Positions 9,400 to 16,217 of a stretch of 37,678 bases of DNA are shown here, one piece after another. This DNA comes from Candidatus Azambacteria bacterium. Lineage in GTDB: Bacteria; Patescibacteriota; Minisyncoccia; GWC2-36-17; WO2-46-25. Made by a program: the position numbers and the translations under genes. Positions within the stretch are counted from its first letter, which is position 1, and each line of letters starts with the position of its first letter. The DNA lies in NCBI GenBank assembly GCA_016200965.1, contig JACQDT010000042.1, positions 1 through 37,678 on the forward strand, read 5' to 3'. The notes under the pieces were generated by a model. It searched no databases, was not told where the DNA came from, and saw only the letters and a list, made by a program, of their open reading frames with translations.

Positions 9400-9660
9400 A
9401 TGAAAACATATACCTATCGCATCATCATTGAACCGGACGAGCGCAACACGTTTCATGCGTATGTACCTGCGTTGCCCGGATGCCATACCTGGGGGAAAAC
9501 AATACAAGAAGCAAGAAAAAATGCCAAGGATGCCATTGGTGCGTATGTGCGAGTATTGGTCGCGGATGGAGAAAAAATTCCCGAAGACAAAGGAGTAGAA
9601 ATCATTGAGATGATCTCGTTCCCTTCTCCGATGAAGCGAAAATCGCTTTCCTATGTCTAA
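9400..9660 (+). CDS. hicB: HicB-family antitoxin
   Basis: YRIIIEPDERNTFHAYVPALPGCHTWGKTIQEARKNAKDAI, HicB fold signature. Confidence 0.85.
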   Translation: MKTYTYRIIIEPDERNTFHAYVPALPGCHTWGKTIQEARKNAKDAIGAYVRVLVADGEKIPEDKGVEIIEMISFPSPMKRKSLSYV

Positions 9661-9886
9661 ACTTCCCGTTATCAAGGATCGTCAGCTTATCCGAGTTTTA
9701 AAGAAGCTCGGATTTTTTGAACATCCGGAACGGGGAACTTCTCATCTTGTGTTCAAACATCCGGACGGCAGAATCACAACGGTTGCGCGCCATCCCGGAA
9801 AAGATATGCCGCGCGGCACACTTCGCGCGATTCTCCGCGATATCAATATTTCTATCACAGAGTTCATCCAATTTCTCAAGAAATAA
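9653..9886 (+). CDS. hicA: HicA-family mRNA interferase toxin
   Basis: KLPVIKDRQLIRVLKKLGFFEHPERGTSHLVFKHPDGRITTVARHPGKDMPRGTLRAILRD; overlaps hicB. Confidence 0.9.
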   Translation: MSKLPVIKDRQLIRVLKKLGFFEHPERGTSHLVFKHPDGRITTVARHPGKDMPRGTLRAILRDINISITEFIQFLKK

Positions 9887-9917
9887 ACTTTCAAAGAGCT
9901 CCCAGGAAACCATTTCT

Positions 9918-10011
9918 CCTTCAGAAACCACTTGAGATGTTTGGAGTCGGACTCCGAACACTCCGAACAAAATGATTTCTGAAAGAGAGGCCACGATGTT
10001 TTGGTGGCCTC
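9918..10011 (-). repeat. intergenic module copy M2
   Basis: ccttcagaaacc...gatttctgaaag, then gaggccac-gatgttttg-gtggcctc. Confidence 0.75.
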
Positions 10012-10029
10012 CCCAGTGAGGAAGGGTTA

Positions 10030-10668
10030 TTAGTTGAGGTTTTTTGGGGCGGTATATCGCGCGATGCGAAGCTGTTTCCGCATTTTGCGAATCGCATACA
10101 CGGAGACATCCGCGCACTCGGCGATGACCGTATCGGGAAGCTTTCCCAAAAAGGGCTTTATCTTCCTTTTGGGGTCGGCCACCTCCTTGAACGCGTAGGC
10201 GATGCCGATTTTCCGGAATGCCTGCCCGATGCCGCCGTAGTGGACTATGGCGGAGCGGTACACCGCTTGCTGTTCGCGCGCGAACCGTTCGGGAGACAGC
10301 GTTTCCTTTCTGGGCAACTGCGCAAGCGTCTGCGCGGCGCAGTAAAAAGGAGCTTCTGCCCGCACGGCGTTCGCGTGCCAGACGAGAATCGGTGCAAACC
10401 GATGTCTGCACCGTCTGTTTGAGCACCGCGTCGTGAAATCATTCGGATCCCGATTGAATCCCTGAATGATCTCCACCGGAGTCATTTTCTTGTTGCATCG
10501 TGGGCAGTCCCCTTTCGGAACGTAGCGCTCGCCCCGCAATGCCTGCACCAGCTCCATGCGCAGAGCAAATGCGCGCTGGCGCAACCGGAGCCGTTTTTCA
10601 ATTCTCTGCTCCAGTTTCTGTTCAACCGACTGTTCAACCCGCATGCCAAGCGACATTCCCATTCTCAT
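10030..10668 (-). CDS. zinc-ribbon-containing hypothetical protein, 212 aa
   Basis: RBS GGGAGGATTGCAC; CPRCNKKM...TTRCSNRRCRHRF double CxxC. Confidence 0.75.
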   Translation of the reverse strand: MRMGMSLGMRVEQSVEQKLEQRIEKRLRLRQRAFALRMELVQALRGERYVPKGDCPRCNKKMTPVEIIQGFNRDPNDFTTRCSNRRCRHRFAPILVWHANAVRAEAPFYCAAQTLAQLPRKETLSPERFAREQQAVYRSAIVHYGGIGQAFRKIGIAYAFKEVADPKRKIKPFLGKLPDTVIAECADVSVYAIRKMRKQLRIARYTAPKNLN

Positions 10669-10727
10669 GTGCAATCCTCCCATACATTTGAAAGAACTCG
10701 GAAGCTTGCTTGATTGCAAGATTGTCT

Positions 10728-10799
10728 CCCTTTCAGAAACCACTTCCTTGAGCCAAAGCGATTTCTGAATGGGAGGCAAGCAGTGTTTTGCTTGCCTCC
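10728..10799 (-). repeat. intergenic module copy M3 (box C at 10687-10697)
   Basis: ccctttcagaaacc...gatttctgaatggg, then ggaggcaagc-agtgtttt-gcttgcctcc. Confidence 0.8.
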
Positions 10800-10810
10800 A
10801 AATTATAGAT

Positions 10811-11050
10811 GATGCGCGCACTAAGTGATCAGCTTAGTGTTTCTTTCGCCGCATCTTAGTGGGTATCCCCACCATTGAGCGACTCTCCCCGTAGGGTTCT
10901 CGCTCATCAAGGCATGGGGATGCGTCTCACAAAGAGACGAGTCCCGCCTCCTGCCTTGAGCTCCTTCCTTCGCGTCCGCGCATGAGCTGGCCAGCTCTGC
11001 GCGACCCACGAAAGGAATCCCGGTTCGGAGCCAAACCCTTTTTTCTTGTT
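10811..11050 (-). ncRNA. candidate structured RNA 'B', homologous to RNA A
   Basis: GCGCAGAGCTGGCCAGCTCATGCGC hairpin; CATGCCTTGATG motif; terminal GATGCG[..AGAAACACTAAG..CTTAGTG..]CGCATC stem. Confidence 0.6.
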
Positions 11051-11088
11051 ACTTTTCCTTGTGTGAAGCGGACTGTCCTGCGCCTCTT

Positions 11089-11412
11089 TCAACAGGGGTC
11101 GAGGACAACCCTGTCTACCCGGACAAGCATATACGCGATGCCGTCTTGAGCAATCCAGTGCTCAAGCCGCACCTTCCCTTCGATTCTCCCGCCGCATGCG
11201 CCGAATCCTTTCAGAATATTTTCCAGCGCATCAAGCTCGGCGACGCGAAGTTGAACGTCAAGCTCGCGGATGTCCGCGGGAGCCGTACCTACCGCGTAGA
11301 TCGCCTTGTCCTCATGCCAGGGGTGGTTTTTGATTGTCCACGCTGGCCGCGCGGCAACAGTCGCGCAAGATGCCAGTACAACGCCCGTCAAAACAAAACC
11401 AATAAGCCGCAT
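11089..11412 (-). CDS. putative lipoprotein, 107 aa
   Basis: Lipobox MRLIGFVLTGVVLASC; RBS GAGGAGGAGG. Confidence 0.75.
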   Translation of the reverse strand: MRLIGFVLTGVVLASCATVAARPAWTIKNHPWHEDKAIYAVGTAPADIRELDVQLRVAELDALENILKGFGACGGRIEGKVRLEHWIAQDGIAYMLVRVDRVVLDPC

Positions 11413-11456
11413 GATGCCTCCTCCTCTCTGTTTAGTTTTCAAACTCGGGATTTCTT

Positions 11457-11523
11457 CCCTTCAGAAACTTTCAATCCCTTGAAAATCTCTGAAGGGGAGG
11501 CAAACGGTGTTTTGCTTGCCTCC
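11457..11523 (-). repeat. intergenic module copy M4
   Basis: cccttcagaaac...tctctgaaggg, then ggaggcaaacggtgttttgcttgcctcc. Confidence 0.75.
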
Positions 11524-11529
11524 TACGAT

Positions 11530-11740
11530 TCCCGGAAATTTCCGGGTATAAAGAACAAGGGGTGTCCGCAACGCTTCGACTGTTTTCAGCGTAAAGTGAG
11601 TCGCGGTTTTGGATTCCGGTCGGATCAACTATGGTATTACCAAGTTTCCGCGGGGAAGAGCCAAGGATTTATTTCCAAACCCTATCCCTGATAGCCACGC
11701 TTTGTCTGCTATCAATCTTCGGGACCAAAGAGTTCCATCG
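11530..11740 (-). ncRNA. non-coding segment 'D'
   Basis: No supported ORF; hairpins CCCGGAAATTTCCGGG and GATAGC..GCTATC. Confidence 0.3.
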
Positions 11741-11743
11741 GAC

Positions 11744-12241
11744 CTATTCTTGAGGCAACGGCTGTTTTAGAGCCGCGACTACCGCGTTCAGGCGAAACGG
11801 CATTTTGAATTTCATGCCGTTGATCCGGACTTCCATGGTAGAGGGGTCAAAATCCAATGATTTCACTTCCACCCCGCTTGCCCGCATCGCGCGCCGGACT
11901 GCATTCAGGATAGCGGTCGTATTCGTCTCATCACTTCCCGCCGCTTGAGATAAACTCTCCTTTTGCTTCTTTTGCGCGGCGGCGATAACGCTATCCGAAT
12001 ACCCGCCGAGATAGCGCTCCTTATCCCAAAGGCGCATCTCTTCGGCGTAGATATCAATATCCCCGTCACTGAATATCGCGTGCCCGTCGATTTCTATGGA
12101 GAAACCGGCGAACGATCGCGGCATCGTATCGGGCAAATCAATGTCATCGTAGATCACTCTGACAATCTTCCCGTTCTCGCATTGCACGTAAACGAAAACG
12201 GAGTCGTTATTGATCACGTTTCCAGCGACGAATGCTTTCAT
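11744..12241 (-). CDS. hypothetical protein, 165 aa
   Basis: RBS AAGGAGGCGGTC before ATG at 12241. Confidence 0.75.
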   Translation of the reverse strand: MKAFVAGNVINNDSVFVYVQCENGKIVRVIYDDIDLPDTMPRSFAGFSIEIDGHAIFSDGDIDIYAEEMRLWDKERYLGGYSDSVIAAAQKKQKESLSQAAGSDETNTTAILNAVRRAMRASGVEVKSLDFDPSTMEVRINGMKFKMPFRLNAVVAALKQPLPQE

Positions 12242-12293
12242 GACCGCCTCCTTTATATGGTTGAAGTTTAAAAAGAACCCAGGAAACCATTTT

Positions 12294-12361
12294 CCCTTCC
12301 GCAAACCACTTCTTGAGCTAAAGCGATTTCTGAAAGAGAGGCCACGATGTTTTGGTGGCCT
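12294..12361 (-). repeat. intergenic module copy M5 (box C at 12267-12278)
   Basis: gatttctgaaagagaggccacgatgttttggtggcct, near-identical to M2. Confidence 0.75.
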
Positions 12362-12385
12362 GTCCTGTAAAGATTAAGAAAGAAC

Positions 12386-12745
12386 TATAAAGACGGACGG
12401 ATGGGTCGTGAGCCCTTATTATTTCTGAGCTACCCGTCATAGCTCTGCTTGTTTGGGGCTCGCTCGAGCGACACCCTTGCCTGTTATGCACTTATAAAGT
12501 GCATGCCACCACAAGCGATGGGCATAGGAGAGAGACCTGCTCTCATCTACCGGCATTATATCTCGCCGGCAAAACGTAGTGGTTAATCACGTTACCTGAC
12601 CTCACGAGGCAGGATTAAGTTTCGTCGCCTTAGACACAAGTTCGGCAGACGATTTCTCAACCGGATCCGGTCGAGATTTGCTGGGGACTTTCGCTCCCAA
12701 TCCCTGGCGCAGTCAAAGCACGCCTTTCCCGCGGGACCGCAGTAA
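12386..12745 (-). ncRNA. candidate large structured RNA 'C' (~360 nt)
   Basis: No supported ORF on either strand; many local hairpins (ATGCACTT-TAT-AAGTGCAT, CCTGcCTCgtGAGgtCAGG, CTCGACC..GGTTGAG); flanked on both sides by GTTCTTTC boxes. Confidence 0.4.
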
Positions 12746-12939
12746 AATAAATTTTATGAAAGAACTCACCTCACCTTGAATCTCCAAATTGCTTTGGGGA
12801 CTCAAGAAAGGTGGGGAGGTGATGATATGAATGCGATGTATAAATCCCCGGGCCTTCCTGTTGCCCGCGCTTTTACTACGCGAAAGGACTTTATCGCAAC
12901 TCCGGTGCCTTGGCCGGAGATTGACGCGCTCTGCTTGGC

Positions 12940-13008
12940 TTACTTCGCTTTTGGGCGAAGGACCTTGCAGAGGGGGCATCCTTGATGCCTCCCCGTGCAC
13001 TTGACCAT
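12940..13008 (-). CDS. Cys-containing micro-ORF, 22 aa (MVKCTGRHQGCPLCKVLRPKAK)
   Basis: Strong RBS AAAGGAGGTGAGCTT before ATG. Confidence 0.45.
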   Translation of the reverse strand: MVKCTGRHQGCPLCKVLRPKAK

Positions 13009-13036
13009 AAGCTCACCTCCTTTCGGGTTATGGGTT

Positions 13037-13333
13037 TTAGCGGCGGTCTCCATTGCCGTTGCCACTGTGTTTCACGACGGTGGCAAAGGTTTTGAAGAAC
13101 TTCCGCTTGTTCTGCTGTTCGGCCTCCCACTTGAGAGTGTAGTCAAGCCGGTAGGACTTGACTCCCTCCTGATGGGCGAGCCGTCGGCAGTCGCGGCACA
13201 CGATCACGCGCTTGCCTTTCGTGGCCCTTTTATCCAGGGACCACATCTCGCGCGGGAGCTCTTTTGCGGCGCACCCCGGCGTGTCGCAGGCGTATGTCAC
13301 CACCTGCAAAGCGGCTTCCATGACACCCTCCAT
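13037..13333 (-). CDS. small putative zinc-binding protein, 98 aa
   Basis: CDTPGC and CRDC motifs; RBS GGGGGGAGGTGATTGAT. Confidence 0.7.
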   Translation of the reverse strand: MEGVMEAALQVVTYACDTPGCAAKELPREMWSLDKRATKGKRVIVCRDCRRLAHQEGVKSYRLDYTLKWEAEQQNKRKFFKTFATVVKHSGNGNGDRR

Positions 13334-13390
13334 ATCAATCACCTCCCCCCTAAGTTTGAAAGAACGTGGAATCAGCGTTATTTACCGATC

Positions 13391-13458
13391 CCTTCCAGAG
13401 GCCATCGCTAAGTATATGCGATAGTATGGCCTCTGTGGGTCCAATGGACTCTGGAAGA
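13391..13458 (-). repeat. intergenic/leader module copy M7 (box C at 13355-13365)
   Basis: ccttccagaggccat...atggcctctg...ctctggaag; shares AATAACGCTGrTTCC...GTTCTTTCAAAC with M6. Confidence 0.65.
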
Positions 13459-13491
13459 GAGCTAATCCTTTAATTGTCAATTATGTTGCAC

Positions 13492-13520
13492 AGTATACTC
13501 CCCTACAAATAATTTGTCAA
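13492..13520 (-). promoter_or_regulatory. sigma70 promoter of the minus-strand array
   Basis: TTGACA-N17-TATACT on minus strand. Confidence 0.85.
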
Positions 13521-13652
13521 GAGGTAATGACGCAATTGCACATAAATAAGCAAAATGTCCTTTATTTAAGCTATTTTATCATAATGCTATTTGTTGAAAA
13601 TATGCAACAATATAAGAAATACATATAAATCAGATACTAAAGTCAGCGCCCA

Positions 13653-13681
13653 TTGACAAAGTTATACATAGGGAGTATACT
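13653..13681 (+). promoter_or_regulatory. divergent sigma70 promoter
   Basis: TTGACA-N17-TATACT; shares AGGGAGTATACTGTG with the opposing promoter. Confidence 0.85.
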
Positions 13682-13794
13682 GTGTGGGCAAAGTAGAGAT
13701 TTGGAGATTCATTAAAAATCGCATAAAAACAAAGATTCCTCCGCATAAACGGAGGAAAATCAAGGAAGGAGAAGGATAAAAGGAGGGGAAAAAG

Positions 13795-13890
13795 ATGAAA
13801 AGAAACAAGCGGAAAAGACACATTTTTCCATTGTTGCTTTACAAAGCGAACTTCCCCTCTTTCTTTTCCGACCCGGAAAGGGGGTACTAG
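13795..13890 (+). CDS. basic micro-ORF, 31 aa (MKRNKRKRHIFPLLLYKANFPSFFSDPERGY)
   Basis: RBS AAAGGAGGGGAAAAAG; downstream of a strong promoter and upstream of a terminator. Confidence 0.55.
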   Translation: MKRNKRKRHIFPLLLYKANFPSFFSDPERGY

Positions 13891-13954
13891 AGTCATGGGA
13901 GCGAGCCAGTAAGTTAAGTCCGCAGTGAAAAATTCACGAGCGGAAAGTGTTGTG

Positions 13955-14005
13955 AGCCGAGGATCGAAAAGGCAGAATAGCCGAAGTAGGTCCTCGGCTT
14001 TTTTT
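13955..14005 (+). terminator. intrinsic terminator / structured 3' region
   Basis: AGCCGAGGA...TCCTCGGCT followed by TTTTTTT. Confidence 0.75.
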
Positions 14006-14756
14006 ATTGATACTTTTCAGCGGCGTCCCATGCAAGATTAAAAAGAGAGCGTAGCGTGTTGGTTATTTCTTGATGATCAATAATAGCCCCAACCAATTTC
14101 CCTTTTAATGAAATCAAGGCAACTTTATTTCCGTAAATAAGGATGTCGCTATGAATTGGAAACTGACCTTGCGGCAGAATGCGTATATCATTAAGAGGAG
14201 CAATGTCAGAGAATTTCCCGCCTTTTCTTGTGTAGAGCGCGCGCACCTTTATCTTTTTTTGTTGGCGCATAAGAAGCGATTTCCTTAGTTCGTCTTGAGT
14301 AAAAACCCCATATAAATCATCCGAGGAATATATTTCTTCAATCTTTTTATCTTTTGTTTTCAAAAAGTCCTCTTGTATTGCAAGCAACCCTTCCTTGCCT
14401 TCATAGTATTGCACCTTCGGTTTTTCTTCCGCGTATTCATACATGTTCAAAAGTTCCGGGAGCAGATTTTCAAGCGATAGCGCGCTTGCCTTCAGCCGCT
14501 CTTCGCGACGCAGGAGTATGCGTTTGAGTATCGCGGGGTTTTGGGCGGCAAAAAGCGTCGTTTTGTTTTTTTCAAACGTACTCACGAGCCCCATTTTCAT
14601 GAGCGATTCTATTTCCACGTACGTCGTCGCGCGATTCACGCCCGCTTTCTCGGCAATCTTCGTCGCCGTCGCCGGCCCCAATTCCAAAGAAGCAAAATAC
14701 ACCTTCGCTTCTTTCTCTGATAGTCCAAATCGTTCCAAATCTTTTGAGGTGATCAT
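14004..14756 (-). CDS. TrmB-like HTH transcriptional regulator
   Basis: LERFGLSEKEAKVYFASLELGPATATKIAEKAGVNRATTYVEIESLMKMGLV. Confidence 0.85.
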   Translation of the reverse strand: MITSKDLERFGLSEKEAKVYFASLELGPATATKIAEKAGVNRATTYVEIESLMKMGLVSTFEKNKTTLFAAQNPAILKRILLRREERLKASALSLENLLPELLNMYEYAEEKPKVQYYEGKEGLLAIQEDFLKTKDKKIEEIYSSDDLYGVFTQDELRKSLLMRQQKKIKVRALYTRKGGKFSDIAPLNDIRILPQGQFPIHSDILIYGNKVALISLKGKLVGAIIDHQEITNTLRSLFNLAWDAAEKYQ

Positions 14757-14757
14757 G

Positions 14758-15201
14758 TTATGCGCTTGCTCTAAACTTTTGAATGAAATCTTTTGGTTTC
14801 AAGATAACGAGTCCTTTCGCCTCTGCAAATCGAACAACGCCTTCCTCCAGGAAATCATTGTCCATGGTAATAAAATGCGAGGCATACTGCAATGCCGAAA
14901 TCAATATGGGAGCGTCTTTCGGATTGATGATGCGCGCCGCTGTTTTTATCTGTTCTTTTGAAGGGTCGGGAACAATCCGTATCGGAGTGAGTCCGATGAG
15001 AAGAAATAGCTTGTTTGCGAGGTCTTGGCGCGCGCGGAGTTTGACGGTTAATACTCTTGTTGTTTCTTCAAACACGTATGCGTTAATATAAAATGTGAAA
15101 GCGTTTCCCAGCGTGTTTAGTATATAAAAAGAGCCGCCCGTTGAAGAGAGGACGGCTGTCAGCAGTACGCTGGTATCTAAAAAGACATTACTTTTTTCCA
15201 T
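14758..15201 (-). CDS. PIN-domain protein (putative toxin)
   Basis: NVFLDTSVLLTAVLSSTGG...HFITMDNDFLEEG. Confidence 0.8.
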   Translation of the reverse strand: MEKSNVFLDTSVLLTAVLSSTGGSFYILNTLGNAFTFYINAYVFEETTRVLTVKLRARQDLANKLFLLIGLTPIRIVPDPSKEQIKTAARIINPKDAPILISALQYASHFITMDNDFLEEGVVRFAEAKGLVILKPKDFIQKFRASA

Positions 15202-15367
15202 AACGGCTTCGGTAGAGATCTGCCCTTGTCCGCTTTACTTGGGCGCGTATCTGTTTCCAATTTTTTTCATCAACCGTAAAATCAAGCTCTTTCTTAAGAG
15301 TTTTTTTGAGAAGCGCCAGTTCGGTTTCAAGAGTGAATATTTTCTCCCGGATAACTGATGTTGCCAT
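15188..15367 (-). CDS. putative antitoxin partner of PIN protein
   Basis: 59-aa charged ORF overlapping the PIN ORF start; upstream TTGACC-N18-TATGAT promoter. Confidence 0.5.
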   Translation of the reverse strand: MATSVIREKIFTLETELALLKKTLKKELDFTVDEKNWKQIRAQVKRTRADLYRSRYGKK

Positions 15368-15414
15368 TGTGTGTATCATAACAAATCTGCTCGGCACCGG
15401 TCAACGGTTGTCAA

Positions 15415-15480
15415 GGTTCAAGCGAAGCCACATACACTTTGGCTTCTTTTTCCGACAACCCGAACCGTTCTAAATTTTGG
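15415..15480 (-). pseudogene. truncated TrmB-like 5' fragment
   Basis: QNLERFGLSEKEAKVYVASLEP* matches the N-terminus of 14004..14756; no start, truncated. Confidence 0.75.
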
Positions 15481-15933
15481 TTATCGACGGCGTAACTGTT
15501 GCAGCTGTTCCATCAGCTTTTTATGCTCTTCATGCAACGCTTCCCCTTCATCCATAAGTTCCTTGTGCTTGAGGACAACTTCCTGGAATTGCGCCGTATC
15601 CGTCTTTCCCATTCTCACGAGCTCTTTTTGCTCCTCAACCAATTGACGACTTTTTTCTTTCCAAGTTATAAGTTTTTTATCCAAGATCTCGGACCTTTCC
15701 TTGGTGGTTTCGCGTTTTATTCTATCTCCTTCTCCGGTGTGTTCCGGCGTCTTTCCCGGTGGTTCGGTATCGGGACTCGTGATATCTTCCAGTTTTCCGG
15801 GCGGTGGCACTTCCGCGTCTGTAAAAGGCACATTTACCTCCGGGCCTTGCGGGGTTTTTTCAACTTCGTTTTCGCTTTCATCGGGATTCATTTTCGGCCC
15901 CTCCGGCATTTTTGGAAAATCTTCAGGACCCAT
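15481..15933 (-). CDS. hypothetical, proline-rich N-terminus and coiled-coil C-terminus
   Basis: Long ORF in co-directional cluster. Confidence 0.6.
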   Translation of the reverse strand: MGPEDFPKMPEGPKMNPDESENEVEKTPQGPEVNVPFTDAEVPPPGKLEDITSPDTEPPGKTPEHTGEGDRIKRETTKERSEILDKKLITWKEKSRQLVEEQKELVRMGKTDTAQFQEVVLKHKELMDEGEALHEEHKKLMEQLQQLRRR

Positions 15934-15939
15934 ATGTTT

Positions 15940-16137
15940 TTAGAAACTGAATTGTTTGAACAGTTTTTCTTGCGGAACGATCTTTTTTTGTTTGACTTCT
16001 CCCCGAGCTTCCCGGATGTCCGCTAGATTTTCAAAGTACGCAAAAAAACCACGGAAACGACGGTCAAGTTTTTTGAGCCGCAGATACTCCGTCTTTACTA
16101 TAGAAACCCTTTCTCTTGTTGGTAGGGTGGCAGACAT
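15940..16137 (-). CDS. small hypothetical protein
   Basis: ORF adjacent to 15481..15933. Confidence 0.4.
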   Translation of the reverse strand: MSATLPTRERVSIVKTEYLRLKKLDRRFRGFFAYFENLADIREARGEVKQKKIVPQEKLFKQFSF

Positions 16138-16217
16138 ACGGCAAGCATATCACGCGCAAAAACAAAAATCAAACGATTACCCATTTATTGTAATAATCAT
16201 GCATGAGCGCCGGAATA

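Noticed and set aside
9698-10426. Minus-strand 242-aa ORF
   Set aside because: Overlaps hicA antisense and the zinc-ribbon gene in another frame; composition is that of a shadow ORF
11059-11691. Plus-strand 210-aa ORF
   Set aside because: Antisense to the lipoprotein gene, module M4 and segment D; no RBS or recognisable domain
12386-12745. tmRNA, RNase P RNA or group I/II intron
   Set aside because: Looked for tmRNA ends/tag ORF, RNase P GAGGAAAGUCC core and intron domain V signatures and found none; not formally excluded without Infernal
12828-12985. Plus-strand ORF MNAMYKSPGLPVARAF... with GGGGAGGTG SD-like sequence
   Set aside because: SD-like string is also the arm of a CACCTCACC.../GGTGGGGAGGTG hairpin; no plus promoter, antisense to the array; kept only as a doubtful possibility
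6017-13520. Integron gene-cassette array
   Set aside because: ORF-plus-palindrome layout is reminiscent, but attC core sites (RYYYAAC/GTTRRRY) are not recognisable, no integron integrase is adjacent, and units include long RNA segments
8767-13520. Prophage
   Set aside because: No capsid, terminase, portal or tail proteins; the tyrosine recombinase is ~11 kb away and looks Xer-like
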